From: Slackia piriformis YIT 12062
GTDB taxonomy: Bacteria; Actinomycetota; Coriobacteriia; Coriobacteriales; Eggerthellaceae
Direction of reading: 5' to 3'
NCBI RefSeq assembly: GCF_000296445.1
Contig: NZ_JH815198.1
Span: 250,501 to 314,500, forward strand
Length of the DNA stretch: 64,000 nucleotides
Part shown: in pieces, positions 8,966 to 18,032 of the stretch
Layout: every line of letters begins with the position of its first letter
Numbering within the stretch: position 1 is the first letter of the stretch
The notes under the pieces: model-generated
The model's input: only the letters and a program-made list of their open reading frames with translations
Told to the model about the DNA's origin: nothing
The model's database searches: none
Translations under genes and position numbers: made by a program

Positions 8966-9364
8966 ATGAGCATGAACGATCCCATTGCAGATATGCTTAC
9001 GCGCGTGCGTAATGCTAATTCTGCCGGTAAGGCTACGGTTTCCATGCCGTCTTCCAAGAAGCTTACCGAAATCGCCCGCATCATGACTGAAGAGGGCTAT
9101 GTCCAGGGTTACGAAGTTCTCCCTGCACAGCCTCGTGACATCCTCGAGATCACCCTCAAGTATGGTGACAAGAAGGAGAAAATCATCCGCGGCATCAAGC
9201 GCATCTCCAAGCCTGGTCTGCGTATTTACGCTGGCAAGGACGAGCTGCCCCGCGTTCTGGGTGGCCTGGGCACCGCTGTTGTGTCCACCTCCAAAGGTGT
9301 TATGACCGACCGTGACGCCCGCAAGGCCGGCGTCGGCGGCGAAGTGATTGCGTACATCTGGTAG
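8966..9364 (+). CDS. rpsH: 30S ribosomal protein S8
   Basis: 132-aa primary 16S rRNA-binding protein. It starts [18 protein letters not shown] and ends with the RNA-binding [22 protein letters not shown] segment. SD AAAGGAG is 8 bases before ATG 8966. The 99-bp spacer before it contains a small hairpin at 8896-8913 (GTAA-GC arms with a GTAC loop and one G-G mismatch). In enteric bacteria S8 represses the spc operon translationally; nothing here proves the same target. Confidence 0.98.
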   Translation: MSMNDPIADMLTRVRNANSAGKATVSMPSSKKLTEIARIMTEEGYVQGYEVLPAQPRDILEITLKYGDKKEKIIRGIKRISKPGLRIYAGKDELPRVLGGLGTAVVSTSKGVMTDRDARKAGVGGEVIAYIW

Positions 9365-9382
9365 GAAAGGAAGGAGCTAGAT

Positions 9383-9928
9383 ATGTCTCGTATCGGTAAG
9401 CAGCCTATTCCGGTTCCCGCCGGAGTCGAGGTCTCCATCAAGGACAACACCATCACTGTCAAGGGCGCCAAGGGCGAACTCTCCTATGAGTTCAATCCCA
9501 TCATGGGCGTTGCTCACGAAGGCGAAGAAATCATCGTCACTCGTCCCGATGACTCCCGTGAGGCTCGCAGCTTCCACGGCTTGACCCGTACCCTCATCGC
9601 CAACATGGTCGAGGGTGTTTCCCAGGGCTTCGAGAAGAAGCTCGAGCTTGTGGGCGTTGGCTATCGTGCTGCTCTCAAGGGCACCGCTCTTGAACTCCAG
9701 CTCGGTTTCTCTCACCCCGTTATTGTTGAAGCTCCCGAAGGTATCACCTTCGAGGTGCCCGATCAGACGCACATCACCGTCAAGGGCGCTGACAAGCAGT
9801 TGGTCGGCGAGACCGCTGCTGTCGTGCGCAAGTGGCGTAAGCCTGAGCCTTACAAGGGCAAGGGTATCCGCTACGCCGGCGAGCAGGTCCGCCGCAAGCT
9901 GGGCAAGGCCGCCAAGGGCGACAAATAG
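9383..9928 (+). CDS. rplF: 50S ribosomal protein L6
   Basis: 181-aa protein with two similar alpha/beta domains, located near the GTPase centre at the base of the L7/L12 stalk. It begins [17 protein letters not shown] and ends with the conserved [18 protein letters not shown] followed by [21 protein letters not shown] precedes ATG 9383. It lies 18 bp after rpsH and 26 bp before rplR. Confidence 0.98.
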   Translation: MSRIGKQPIPVPAGVEVSIKDNTITVKGAKGELSYEFNPIMGVAHEGEEIIVTRPDDSREARSFHGLTRTLIANMVEGVSQGFEKKLELVGVGYRAALKGTALELQLGFSHPVIVEAPEGITFEVPDQTHITVKGADKQLVGETAAVVRKWRKPEPYKGKGIRYAGEQVRRKLGKAAKGDK

Positions 9929-9954
9929 CGACTCAGGTGTGAAGGGATTTTAAG

Positions 9955-10323
9955 ATGAAGAAACTTCAGAAGAAACAAGCTGCGTTGGCTCGCCGCCATC
10001 GTCGCGTGCGCGGTAAGATTTCTGGCACCGCTGCTCGCCCGAGGCTTTGCGTTACCCGTTCCAACTCCAACATCTACGTTCAGTTCGTAGACGATGTTGC
10101 TGGCAAGACCCTTCTCGGCGTCAGCACCCTCGGCCCCGACTTCAAGGCAACCGGCAAAAACGGTGCTAACGTTGAAGGCGCTGCCGCAATGGGTGAAATC
10201 GCTGGCAAGAAGGCCCTCGAAGCCGGTATTACCGAAATCGTCTTCGACCGCGGCGGCAACCTGTACCATGGCCGTGTTAAGGCTCTGGCAGAGGGTGCTC
10301 GTGAAGCCGGCCTGAAGTTCTAG
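9955..10323 (+). CDS. rplR: 50S ribosomal protein L18
   Basis: 122-aa 5S rRNA-binding protein of the central protuberance, working with L5. The basic N-terminus ([19 protein letters not shown]) and the blocks [20 protein letters not shown] and [20 protein letters not shown] are standard. ATG 9955 has GAAGGG upstream. It lies 14 bp before rpsE. Confidence 0.98.
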   Translation: MKKLQKKQAALARRHRRVRGKISGTAARPRLCVTRSNSNIYVQFVDDVAGKTLLGVSTLGPDFKATGKNGANVEGAAAMGEIAGKKALEAGITEIVFDRGGNLYHGRVKALAEGAREAGLKF

Positions 10324-10337
10324 GAAAGGGTAGGTAA

Positions 10338-10877
10338 ATGACTCCTCGTAAAGAAGAAAAGAACCAGTCTGCCGTTCCTGAGCTTCAGGAGCGCGTGGTT
10401 TACATCAATCGTGTTTCCAAGGTTGTTAAGGGTGGTCGTCGCTTTGCTCTGACTGCTCTGGTCGTCGTCGGTGACGGCAACGGCCGCGTAGGCGTTGGCA
10501 TGGGCAAGAGCCAGGAAGTGCCTATCGCTATCAAGAAGGGCATCGAAGATGCCAAGAAGAACATGTTCACGGTTCCTCTGACCGCTGAGCAGACTCTTCC
10601 CCATGAGGTTATCGGCGAGTTCGGCGCAGGCCGCGTTCTGCTGAAGCCGGCTACCCCCGGTACCGGCGTTATCGCTGGCGGTCCTGTTCGCGCTCTCATG
10701 GAGCTTGCAGGCGTCAAGAACGTTTTCGGCAAGTCTCTCGGTTCCGGCAACGCCATGAACATCGTCAAGGCAGCTGCCGAGGGCCTCAAGGAGCTCTCCA
10801 ACGTCAATGAGGTTGCTGCTCGTCGTAACGTGAGCGTTGCTCACATCTACGGCTGGTCTGAGAAGAAGGAGGCATAA
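10338..10877 (+). CDS. rpsE: 30S ribosomal protein S5
   Basis: 179-aa protein at the mRNA entry channel, important for decoding fidelity. It has the double-stranded-RNA-like N-domain with [20 protein letters not shown] and [20 protein letters not shown], then the C-domain with [17 protein letters not shown] and [21 protein letters not shown] 10338 has AAAGGGTAGG upstream. Three bases separate its stop from the rpmD ATG. Confidence 0.98.
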   Translation: MTPRKEEKNQSAVPELQERVVYINRVSKVVKGGRRFALTALVVVGDGNGRVGVGMGKSQEVPIAIKKGIEDAKKNMFTVPLTAEQTLPHEVIGEFGAGRVLLKPATPGTGVIAGGPVRALMELAGVKNVFGKSLGSGNAMNIVKAAAEGLKELSNVNEVAARRNVSVAHIYGWSEKKEA

Positions 10878-10880
10878 ATC

Positions 10881-11072
10881 ATGGCTGAAGCTAAGAAGAC
10901 CCTCCACATCACTCAGGTTCGTTCCGCCATCGGCCGCAAAGCCGACCAGGGCAAGACTCTGAAGGCTCTGGGCCTGGGCAAAATCGGCCGCACTGTCGAT
11001 CAGGTCGACAACGACTGCATCCGCGGCATGATTTTCAAAGTCAAGCACCTCGTCGAGGTTGTCGAAGACTAA
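10881..11072 (+). CDS. rpmD: 50S ribosomal protein L30
   Basis: 63-aa single-domain L30 of the short bacterial type. Conserved pattern: [17 protein letters not shown], then [20 protein letters not shown] and an acidic C-terminus. SD GAAGGAGG is 10 bases before ATG 10881. A strong terminator starts 9 bases after its stop, separating it from rplO, with which it is usually co-transcribed. Confidence 0.97.
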   Translation: MAEAKKTLHITQVRSAIGRKADQGKTLKALGLGKIGRTVDQVDNDCIRGMIFKVKHLVEVVED

Positions 11073-11080
11073 TGAACTCG

Positions 11081-11110
11081 AAAGAGCCCGCAATTGCGGG
11101 CTCTTTTTTA
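11081..11110 (+). terminator. Rho-independent terminator between rpmD and rplO
   Basis: AAAGAGCCCGC (11081-11091), an AATT loop and GCGGGCTCTTT (11096-11106), followed by a T-run. The 11-bp perfect stem and the T-tract make it a strong terminator. It splits the usual spc operon before rplO. Confidence 0.9.
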
Positions 11111-11243
11111 TGGAAAGAGCTCCGTTTCTTTTCCGCAAATGACCACCTCAGAATAAAAATCACTAGCATATCCAAGGTAATACGTGTATTCTAGGAAAGC
11201 TTGCGTTTTCAGAACTGTTATGTGACGCAGGTTTTTTGTAGTG

Positions 11244-11287
11244 AGCCGACGAGCGAGCTGTCGGCTGAGAGCGGGTGAGTGACCCGC
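11244..11287 (+). promoter_or_regulatory. Two-hairpin leader upstream of rplO
   Basis: AGCCGAC (11244-11250) pairs with GTCGGCT (11260-11266), and GCGGGT (11271-11276) with ACCCGC (11282-11287). They lie 26 bases upstream of the rplO ATG in a 240-bp gap that begins with a terminator. No convincing promoter hexamers were identified in the gap, although one is expected. A leader-control function is inferred. Confidence 0.4.
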
Positions 11288-11312
11288 CCGAAAAAAGCGA
11301 AAGGATTGTTAC

Positions 11313-11762
11313 ATGGAACTCAAAGACTTGGTGCCCGCAGAGGGCTCTACGAAAAATCGCAAGCGCGTTGGTCGCGGTCCTGCTTCCGGCCATGGTAAGA
11401 CCTCTGGTCGCGGTATGAACGGTCAGAAGTCCCGTGCTGGTGGCGGTAAGCGCATCGGCTTCGAGGGTGGCCAGACTCCTCTCGCAATGCGTCTGCCCAA
11501 GCTCCCTGGCTTCCGCAACTTCAACCGCGTCGAGTACGCTCCCGTCAACGTTGCACGTCTCGAGCTCAAGTTCGAGGCTGGCGATGTCGTCGATCACGAG
11601 GCTCTTGTTGCTAAGGGCATCATCAAGAATGTCGATACTTTGGTCAAGGTTCTTGGTGACGGCGAACTGACCAAGTCCCTCACCGTCAAGGTGGACAAGG
11701 TTTCCGCAAGCGCCGTGGCTAAGATCGAAGCAGCTGGAGGAAAGGTCGAGCAGCCTTGCTAA
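11313..11762 (+). CDS. rplO: 50S ribosomal protein L15
   Basis: 149-aa protein that threads into the 50S core and joins late in assembly. The N-terminal [20 protein letters not shown] and glycine/arginine-rich [20 protein letters not shown] are diagnostic, followed by [22 protein letters not shown] 11313 has AAAGGA upstream. Its last seven bases overlap the secY start, so SecY translation is likely coupled to it. Confidence 0.98.
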   Translation: MELKDLVPAEGSTKNRKRVGRGPASGHGKTSGRGMNGQKSRAGGGKRIGFEGGQTPLAMRLPKLPGFRNFNRVEYAPVNVARLELKFEAGDVVDHEALVAKGIIKNVDTLVKVLGDGELTKSLTVKVDKVSASAVAKIEAAGGKVEQPC

Positions 11763-13036
11763 GAACCATCATCGATGCGTTCAAGGTGCCTGAGCTTAGG
11801 AATAAGATTCTGTTCACCTTGGGTATTCTGGCGCTGTACCGCTTCGGCGCGTACGTGCCCGTACCCGGCATCCCCTTCAATGAATTCGCTAATGCTTTTG
11901 CGCAAAGCGGCGTCAGCATGGCCATGCTCGACTTGTTCACGGGCGGTGCGCTTTCGCACTTCTCCGTGTTCTCGCTTGGCATCATGCCCTACATTACGGC
12001 ATCGATTATCATGCAGCTTATGCAGGGCGTTATTCCCGCTGTGGGACGTTGGGCGAAGGAAGGCGAGTCCGGTCGCAAGAAGATTACCCAGGTTACTCGT
12101 TTCATGACGCTCGGCCTCGGTCTTATCAACGCCATCGGCTATCTCTTCCTTTTCAAGAGCAGCGCCTACGGTGTTGTGTTCTCTTCCGAGCTGCCTGAGA
12201 TCGTGACGGATATCGTTGTCGTCTTCACGCTGGTTGCCGGCACGGCATTCATTATGTGGATGGGCGAGCTCATCACGCAGCGCGGCATTGGCAATGGCAT
12301 GTCGTTGATCATCTTCACCTCGATCATCTCGCGCGTGCCTTCTGCAATTTTCAGCAGCGTGAACCTCCAGTCCGACATGGGCATGGGCATTGTGGTGACG
12401 ATTCTGATCGTTCTCGTTGTTCTGCTGTGCATCCCCGCGATTATTTTCGTCGAGCGTGCTCAGCGCCGTATCCCGGTCAACTACGCCAAGCGTGTTCAGG
12501 GTCGTCGCATGATGGGTGGTCAGACCACCTACATTCCTTTGAAAGTGAATGCAGCGGGTGTTATCCCCATCATCTTCGCAAGCTGCCTGATTTATTTCCC
12601 GGCTCAGCTTGCAGCTCTGTTCAACATCGGTTGGCTTACCGCTGCGGCAGACGCCATGAGCTCGGGATGGATCAACTGGATTCTTACGCTGGTCCTCGTC
12701 GTCTTCTTTGCGTATTTCTATACCTCTATGGTGTTCAACCCCGAGGAGACGAGCGACAACCTGCGTAGGCAGGGTGGCTTTATTCCGGGCGTGCGTCCCG
12801 GTTCGGCTACGACCGATTACATCAAGCGTGTGATCAACCGCGTCACTCTTCCGGGTGGCTTGTTCATCGCTTTGATCGCGGTTGTTCCGTCCATTCTGTT
12901 CTACTTCACGGGCAACCAGCTCATCCAGGCATTCGGCGGCACGTCTATCCTCATCATGATTGGCGTTGCGCTGGATACTATGTCTAAGATTGAGTCTCAG
13001 CTCAAGATGCATAATTACGACGGTTTCTTTAAATAG
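11756..13036 (+). CDS. secY: Preprotein translocase subunit SecY
   Basis: 426-aa channel-forming subunit of the Sec translocon with about ten membrane helices. It begins [20 protein letters not shown] and contains the plug-region [13 protein letters not shown], the cytosolic loop [14 protein letters not shown] and the C-terminal loop [20 protein letters not shown]. The start is TTG 11756 inside the end of rplO, with GGAGGAAAGG 11 bases upstream. No ATG fits the family N-terminus. A terminator follows at 13060. The usual adk neighbour is displaced by coaB-coaX. Confidence 0.97.
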   Translation: MLRTIIDAFKVPELRNKILFTLGILALYRFGAYVPVPGIPFNEFANAFAQSGVSMAMLDLFTGGALSHFSVFSLGIMPYITASIIMQLMQGVIPAVGRWAKEGESGRKKITQVTRFMTLGLGLINAIGYLFLFKSSAYGVVFSSELPEIVTDIVVVFTLVAGTAFIMWMGELITQRGIGNGMSLIIFTSIISRVPSAIFSSVNLQSDMGMGIVVTILIVLVVLLCIPAIIFVERAQRRIPVNYAKRVQGRRMMGGQTTYIPLKVNAAGVIPIIFASCLIYFPAQLAALFNIGWLTAAADAMSSGWINWILTLVLVVFFAYFYTSMVFNPEETSDNLRRQGGFIPGVRPGSATTDYIKRVINRVTLPGGLFIALIAVVPSILFYFTGNQLIQAFGGTSILIMIGVALDTMSKIESQLKMHNYDGFFK

Positions 13037-13059
13037 GCACTTGTTCGTAGTCCAACAGT

Positions 13060-13091
13060 AAAGACCCCTTGCCCTGTGCGAGGGGTCTTTT
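13060..13091 (+). terminator. Rho-independent terminator after secY
   Basis: AAAGACCCCT (13060-13069) pairs with AGGGGTCTTT (13081-13090) around an 11-nt loop, with T residues at the end. It ends the rplO-secY unit. Confidence 0.85.
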
Positions 13092-13115
13092 GCGTGCGGG
13101 CTCGCCCTATGCATT

Positions 13116-13143
13116 TTGCAACTGTGAACATTTGGGCTAGACT
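13116..13143 (+). promoter_or_regulatory. Promoter of coaB-coaX
   Basis: -35 TTGCAA (13116-13121), 16-bp spacer, -10 TAGACT (13138-13143). Predicted start is near 13150, giving a leader of about 74 nt before the coaB ATG. Confidence 0.55.
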
Positions 13144-13223
13144 GTGCCAACGCGAGTGGCCGCGCTTTAGGCGCGAAGATGCTCGCGTGCAAGTTGTATA
13201 CGAAAGAGAGATAGAGGCGATTG

Positions 13224-13925
13224 ATGTTCGATCAGAAGGCGGGCGTCGCTGAAGCGTCCGATTCTATGCGCGATCTGGCAGGGAAGCGCATTCTGGTGAC
13301 GGCGGGCCCTACGCAAGAGGCCATTGACCCTGTTCGCTACATTACCAATCATTCCACGGGACGTATGGGGTACGCCATTGCGCAACGTGCTCACGAAAGA
13401 GGAGCCGAGGTTGTTTTGGTCTCCGGACCCGTGTCTATTCAGGCACCTTGCGGCGTTGAGCTTGTCAACGTGGTGAGCGCGCAGGATATGTTCGAGGCGG
13501 TCTCGTCACGCTATGAAACCTGTGATGCTGTCATTAAGGCGGCGGCGGTGGCCGACTATCGTCCCGCTCAGATTCACGAGGACAAGGTGAAAAAGAAGGA
13601 TGGCGAAATGTCGATCCTCCTCGAGCGGACGCAGGACATCCTTTCGTGGCTTGGTGCTCATCGAGTCGCGGGACAGCGACTGTGCGGCTTTTCCATGGAG
13701 ACACGCGATGTCCTGGAGAATTCCCGCGCCAAGCTTTCGAAGAAGAATGTCGATATGATTTGCGCGAATTGCCTGAAGGAAGACGGCGCCGGATTCGGTA
13801 CGCCGACGAACCATCTGACCCTCATCTCGCGTGAGCGCACGGTCGATCTTCCCCTTATGGACAAGCTCGACGCCGCCGACCGCGTGCTTGACGAACTGTT
13901 TTCGATCGAGCCGAAAGGGGAATAG
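13224..13925 (+). CDS. coaB: Phosphopantothenate-cysteine ligase, stand-alone CoaB
   Basis: Joins cysteine to 4'-phosphopantothenate in coenzyme A synthesis, using CTP in most bacteria. 233 aa. It has GKRILVTAGPTQEAIDPVRY, the nucleotide loop NHSTGRMGYAIAQ, the conserved KAAAVADYRP and KKKDGE segments, and the GFSMET block. Bacteria usually encode a fused CoaBC of about 400 aa; the flavin decarboxylase CoaC half is absent here and must be separate. ATG 13224 is chosen over the adjacent TTG 13221, with AGAGG upstream. coaX follows after 3 bp, so two CoA steps are in one operon. Confidence 0.93.
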   Translation: MFDQKAGVAEASDSMRDLAGKRILVTAGPTQEAIDPVRYITNHSTGRMGYAIAQRAHERGAEVVLVSGPVSIQAPCGVELVNVVSAQDMFEAVSSRYETCDAVIKAAAVADYRPAQIHEDKVKKKDGEMSILLERTQDILSWLGAHRVAGQRLCGFSMETRDVLENSRAKLSKKNVDMICANCLKEDGAGFGTPTNHLTLISRERTVDLPLMDKLDAADRVLDELFSIEPKGE

Positions 13926-13928
13926 CGC

Positions 13929-14696
13929 ATGCTGCTGACGGTCGATATCGGTAACACCAACGTGGTGATGGGCCTTATGCCCGAGCGAGGTCTGTTGGCT
14001 TCGAACCTGCGTTTTCCCACGGACAAGAGGCGCACAGTCCAGGAATTCATGGAGGGATTCGAGGCGCTTGTTGCCATGCATGGCTTCGATTTCTCTAACG
14101 TAAATGGCGCTATTGTCAGTTCCGTCGTGCCTGAACTCACCGATTCGGTAGTTGCATCGGTGCGTGCGAAGACGGGCGATGATCCTTTGGTTGTTGACCA
14201 TCGCATGAACCTGGGCTTCACGATCGATATGGACACCCCCGAGAAGCTCGGCGTGGATATGATCGCCGACGCGGCCGGCGCCGTCGGCGATTACGAAGGC
14301 AATCTGGCCATTTTCGACATGGGTACGGCCACTACCTGTTCGGTGGTAAGCGCCGATCGCGTCTATCTGGGCTCCATTATCATGCCCGGCGTGGTTATTT
14401 CCCAGGATGCGCTGACTGCCCAAGCTTCGGCGTTGCCGTTCATCAAATTCGAGCGTCCGAAGCGTCTTATCGGCCGCGATACCGTCGATTGTATGCGCAG
14501 CGGCGTCATGTACGCTAATGCGGCCATGATGGATGGTCTGGTCGACCGCATCTCGGACGAACTGGACGGTCCTGTGCTGGCTGTCGCTACGGGCGGCATT
14601 TCCCGCCTGATTGTGCCAGCATGCCGTCGTTATGTGGTGCATGATCCGAATCTGCTGCTGAAGGGCCTGTGGGATTTGTATCACGCCAACGTATAG
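13929..14696 (+). CDS. coaX: Type III pantothenate kinase
   Basis: First step of coenzyme A synthesis, ATP-dependent phosphorylation of pantothenate. The type III enzyme is an ASKHA-fold, monovalent-cation-dependent kinase. 255 aa starting MLLTVDIGNTNVVMGL (phosphate-1 motif DIGNTN). The middle holds GVDMIADAAGAVGDY and the DMGTATTCSVV phosphate-2 motif, and the end has VLAVATGGISRL. It is immediately downstream of coaB, supporting a pantothenate-to-CoA unit. Confidence 0.96.
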   Translation: MLLTVDIGNTNVVMGLMPERGLLASNLRFPTDKRRTVQEFMEGFEALVAMHGFDFSNVNGAIVSSVVPELTDSVVASVRAKTGDDPLVVDHRMNLGFTIDMDTPEKLGVDMIADAAGAVGDYEGNLAIFDMGTATTCSVVSADRVYLGSIIMPGVVISQDALTAQASALPFIKFERPKRLIGRDTVDCMRSGVMYANAAMMDGLVDRISDELDGPVLAVATGGISRLIVPACRRYVVHDPNLLLKGLWDLYHANV

Positions 14697-14846
14697 CAGG
14701 CGATAGGTTCCGGATGTGACGCGCCTTGAAGAACCTTCTGTGCGCGTCGGCGATTGTGGCGCGCTCTGCCGCTCGTCCTATGCGGGAGCCCGCTCGTACG
14801 TTGTCTTTGTTGTTCGCGAATTTGCAATGCGTCGCTTGGTCGCCGC

Positions 14847-14855
14847 TGATACAAT
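14847..14855 (+). promoter_or_regulatory. Extended -10 promoter of adk
   Basis: TGATACAAT: an extended -10 (TG-n-TACAAT, hexamer 14850-14855) 33 bases upstream of the adk ATG. No good -35 at the right distance, which is common for extended -10 promoters. Confidence 0.5.
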
Positions 14856-14888
14856 GAGAAAACCATTGGAATTCGAAAGGAAGTTCAT

Positions 14889-15515
14889 ATGAACATCGTT
14901 TTGTTGGGCGCTCCTGGCGCTGGCAAGGGAACTCAGGCAGCAAAGCTGGTCGAAGAGTTCGGCACGCCCCACATTTCTACGGGCGACATTCTTCGCGCAG
15001 CTGTGAAGAACCAGACCGAGCTCGGCAAGAAGGCGAAGTCCTACATGGATGCCGGCGACCTTGTTCCCGACAGCCTGATCATCGACCTCATGAATGAGCG
15101 TTTCCAGGAGCCTGATGCTCAGGTCGGCTTCATTCTCGATGGCTTCCCTCGCACCACCGCGCAGGCTGTTGCCCTCGACGACATGCTGGCCCGTCTCGAG
15201 CGTCCGCTTGACGGCGCGCTGCTCGTCGATGTGGAGTCTGAGGTCATCGTCAAGCGTCTGACCGCTCGTCGTTGCTGCAAGGATTGTGGCTATATCGGCT
15301 CTGACGCGGACGCATCTTGCCCCAAGTGCGGTGGCGAAATGTACCAGCGCGATGACGACAACGAAGCAACGGTGCGCAACCGCCTCGATGTCTACGAGAA
15401 GAGCACCTCTCCCTTGATCGACTATTACAAGGGCAAGGGCCTGCTCAAGGCCGTTGACGGCGACCGTCCCGTTGACGAGGTCTACGCCGACGTGAAGGTT
15501 GCGCTGGGTCTGTAA
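14889..15515 (+). CDS. adk: Adenylate kinase
   Basis: Interconverts ATP+AMP and 2 ADP. 208 aa. P-loop GAPGAGKGT at residues 7-15, the AMP-site segment ISTGDILR at 29-36 and GFPRTTAQ at 85-92. The LID carries a Cys4 zinc site at C130, C133, C144 and C147, replacing the hydrogen-bond network of the enteric enzyme. SD AAAGGAAG precedes ATG 14889. It has its own promoter and terminator, whereas in many genomes it is co-transcribed with secY. Confidence 0.98.
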   Translation: MNIVLLGAPGAGKGTQAAKLVEEFGTPHISTGDILRAAVKNQTELGKKAKSYMDAGDLVPDSLIIDLMNERFQEPDAQVGFILDGFPRTTAQAVALDDMLARLERPLDGALLVDVESEVIVKRLTARRCCKDCGYIGSDADASCPKCGGEMYQRDDDNEATVRNRLDVYEKSTSPLIDYYKGKGLLKAVDGDRPVDEVYADVKVALGL

Positions 15516-15534
15516 TCTCTTTTACGTTTTTTCG

Positions 15535-15602
15535 AAAAGAGCCCCGATGCATTCAGGTTGCCCTCCAAAGAGAGGCGCGATTTGCTATCGGGGTTCTTTT
15601 TC
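15535..15602 (+). terminator. Long-loop terminator after adk
   Basis: AAAAGAGCCCCGAT (15535-15548) pairs with ATCGGGGTTCTTTT (15587-15600) with one G-U pair, around a 38-nt loop, then a T-rich tail. Confidence 0.6.
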
Positions 15603-15776
15603 TATTTTGGGAATGACTTGCAGAATCGCGCGGCTATTTTGGAGAAGACGGAGAAACGAAACGGTGGGCTGCTGGGGTTGCAAGGAAATAAGGAACGGAC
15701 GAGTAGGCGTAAGGAAAACGGGTCAGCAAGGCATGGTCTGGAGCAGAGTAAGCTTGTCGAGGGATGATATGCGCTG

Positions 15777-15805
15777 CTGCCACGATTCCGCCGCTTCGGT
15801 ATAAT
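15777..15805 (+). promoter_or_regulatory. Promoter giving a leaderless transcript of the GT-C-like gene
   Basis: -35 CTGCCA (15777-15782), 17-bp spacer, consensus -10 TATAAT (15800-15805). Only seven bases separate the -10 from the ATG at 15813, so transcription should start at or within a base or two of the start codon. There is no Shine-Dalgarno. Confidence 0.65.
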
Positions 15806-15812
15806 ATCCGCC

Positions 15813-17978
15813 ATGCGTGAATTCATGACATCGCTGCGAGAGTTCGTAGCCACCCATCATCCCCAATTGCGACACTTCTTGAAGGTCGCCTGCATCGTGC
15901 TGGCCTGCGCTGTGGTCTGCGAGGTCGTCGTGTTCAATTTCAATCACTGGCGCAGTCTTTCCTGGGAGCCGGTGACGCTGAACGCGAAGGTCGACCTGCA
16001 GCAGACGGCCGATGGCAGGTATCGCGTCTCAGCCATCGATAACGATGTGGAATTCGAGCACCTCGGCGTAAAGGTGCATAATCTCAGGTTGGATTTCAGC
16101 GGAAACCAGGGCGCTCAGAACGTTCCGGTGAAGATATGGTTTACCGACGAGGCCCATGCCACGTATTTCGACGACACGGAATACACGTCAGGCGTCCCCG
16201 TGACCTACGTCGCCACGAATTGCGAAGAAAGCGAATACCTCAACCTCAATTCCTCGGGCGAGATGGGGAAACTTCGTATACAAATCGGCGGGGAGGGAAC
16301 GGTATACCCGCTATATCTGGAGAATATCGTCATCAATGCGCCTGAGCCGTTCGGTTTCAATATGACGCGGGTTGTTCTGGCCTCTTTCGTCATGGCCCTT
16401 GTCTACGCATTTCGACCGCGTAGCAGTCTGTATCGAATCTTTTTGAGGGAGCATCCGCGTCGTTCGAAGATAGCCGTAGTCGGCATTGTTGTTGCGGAGA
16501 TCTGGCTATGCGCCTCTTTCACGCTTATGGGATCGAATCTTGTTGGCGTGGCGACGTCTTCGTACAATTCCGGATCATGGGACGGCGTAAGCCCGATAAA
16601 CACCTTCGAAGTAGGCGGTGATAACGCGCAGCAGTACGCCGAGCTTGCGAAGAGCATGGCGCACGGAAAGCTATACCTCGAAGAAGAGCCGCCGAATTGG
16701 TTGCAGAATATGGAAGATCCGCACGATCGCGGCGCGCGCGACCAGATGGTCAAGGAGACGGGCGAGAACTACCTTTGGGACGTTGCTTACTACGAAGGGC
16801 ACTACTACGTCTATTTCGGCGTGGTTCCCGTGGTGTTGTTCTATCTGCCGTTCTATCTTTTGACGGGTGCCAATTTCCCGACGGCGATCGGTGTCATCCT
16901 GGGAATGATCGCGTTCGTGACGGGCGTGTCCGCGCTGCTCGATCGATTCGCGCGTTACCACTTCAAGCGTGTGAGCGTCGGGCTGTATCTGCTCTTGCAG
17001 ATTGCGGTGGTCTCTTGCAGCGGCATGCTCTATTTGCTGAAGTTCCCCACGTTTTATTCGCTGCCCATTATTCTTGCGCTAGCCTTCTCGGTATGGGGCT
17101 TGTATTTCTGGATGCTCGGCAGGGCTCGTCGTCGCCCCGAGCTGTTTTACTTCTTCGGTTCGTTGTGCATGGCGCTTGTGGTCGGGTGTCGTCCTCAAAT
17201 GGTCATGTTGAGCTTCCTGGCGTTTCCTCTGTTTTGGAGGCCGTTCATTACCGAGGGCCATATCAAGAGCGCTGCGGGCATTCGGCAGTTTGCCTGTTTG
17301 ATTGCCCCATATGTGCTCGTGGTCGCTGGCATCATGGGTTATAACTACGCGCGGTTCGGTTCGTATCTCGATTTCGGAGCCAACTACAATCTTACGGTGA
17401 ACGATATGACGAAGCGAGGCATGGCGGTGGGTCGCATAGCCCCGGCTCTCTTCGCGTATTTCTTCCAGCCTCCGTCGGCAAGCGGCGTGTTCCCGTATCT
17501 GCAAGCGGCTCCTTTCGACACTACCTATCTGGGTCAGACGGTCAAAGAGCCCACGTTCGGCGGTATCTTCGCATGCTTGCCGCTTCTGTGGATTCTTCCT
17601 TTTGCGAAGAGCGCCCTGCAGATGCGCGTGCGTCAGCGCAAGACCCGCACGATTGTCGGCGTTGTGGGCGTGCTTATCGTGTCGGGCGTCATTATCGGCG
17701 TGGCGGACGCCGAGGTCGCGGGTATCCTTCAGCGTTATTTCGCCGATTTCAGCATCATGTTCTTGATGGCTGCGGTTCTGATTGCGTTCATCATAAATGA
17801 GAACCTCGACCATCGCTCTACGCTGTACGGGCTGTTTCTTCGAATCATGCCTGTGCTCGTATTCGTCGGTGTGATTTACTCGGTGCTGCTGTGCTTCGTG
17901 GCCGAATCGGGCTGGTGGAGCGATGCGTATCCGTGGGCGTACCAATCCCTGCTTGAGACCTTCCAGTTCTGGACGTAG
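15813..17978 (+). CDS. Polytopic membrane protein, GT-C glycosyltransferase-like
   Basis: 721 aa with an N-terminal membrane anchor (about 23-45), a ~130-aa extracytoplasmic domain with beta-strand character, then about 12 further membrane helices. After the second anchor comes GGDNAQQYAELAKSMAHGKL, resembling the acidic first-loop motif of GT-C enzymes that use lipid-linked sugars outside the membrane. The following gene is a GtrA homologue, a family linked to flipping undecaprenyl-phosphate sugars, so a role in surface glycan modification is plausible. No GtrB partner is nearby. Substrate unknown. Translation appears leaderless. Confidence 0.6.
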   Translation: MREFMTSLREFVATHHPQLRHFLKVACIVLACAVVCEVVVFNFNHWRSLSWEPVTLNAKVDLQQTADGRYRVSAIDNDVEFEHLGVKVHNLRLDFSGNQGAQNVPVKIWFTDEAHATYFDDTEYTSGVPVTYVATNCEESEYLNLNSSGEMGKLRIQIGGEGTVYPLYLENIVINAPEPFGFNMTRVVLASFVMALVYAFRPRSSLYRIFLREHPRRSKIAVVGIVVAEIWLCASFTLMGSNLVGVATSSYNSGSWDGVSPINTFEVGGDNAQQYAELAKSMAHGKLYLEEEPPNWLQNMEDPHDRGARDQMVKETGENYLWDVAYYEGHYYVYFGVVPVVLFYLPFYLLTGANFPTAIGVILGMIAFVTGVSALLDRFARYHFKRVSVGLYLLLQIAVVSCSGMLYLLKFPTFYSLPIILALAFSVWGLYFWMLGRARRRPELFYFFGSLCMALVVGCRPQMVMLSFLAFPLFWRPFITEGHIKSAAGIRQFACLIAPYVLVVAGIMGYNYARFGSYLDFGANYNLTVNDMTKRGMAVGRIAPALFAYFFQPPSASGVFPYLQAAPFDTTYLGQTVKEPTFGGIFACLPLLWILPFAKSALQMRVRQRKTRTIVGVVGVLIVSGVIIGVADAEVAGILQRYFADFSIMFLMAAVLIAFIINENLDHRSTLYGLFLRIMPVLVFVGVIYSVLLCFVAESGWWSDAYPWAYQSLLETFQFWT

Positions 17979-18032
17979 GAAACGCGCAGGGAGCGACTGC
18001 GGGAATCGTTTGTTTCTTTTGAGAGGTCAGGA

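Noticed and set aside
11759-13192. 477-codon minus-strand frame opposite secY
   Set aside because: Highly polar Arg/His/Asn-rich translation typical of the reverse of a membrane protein gene.
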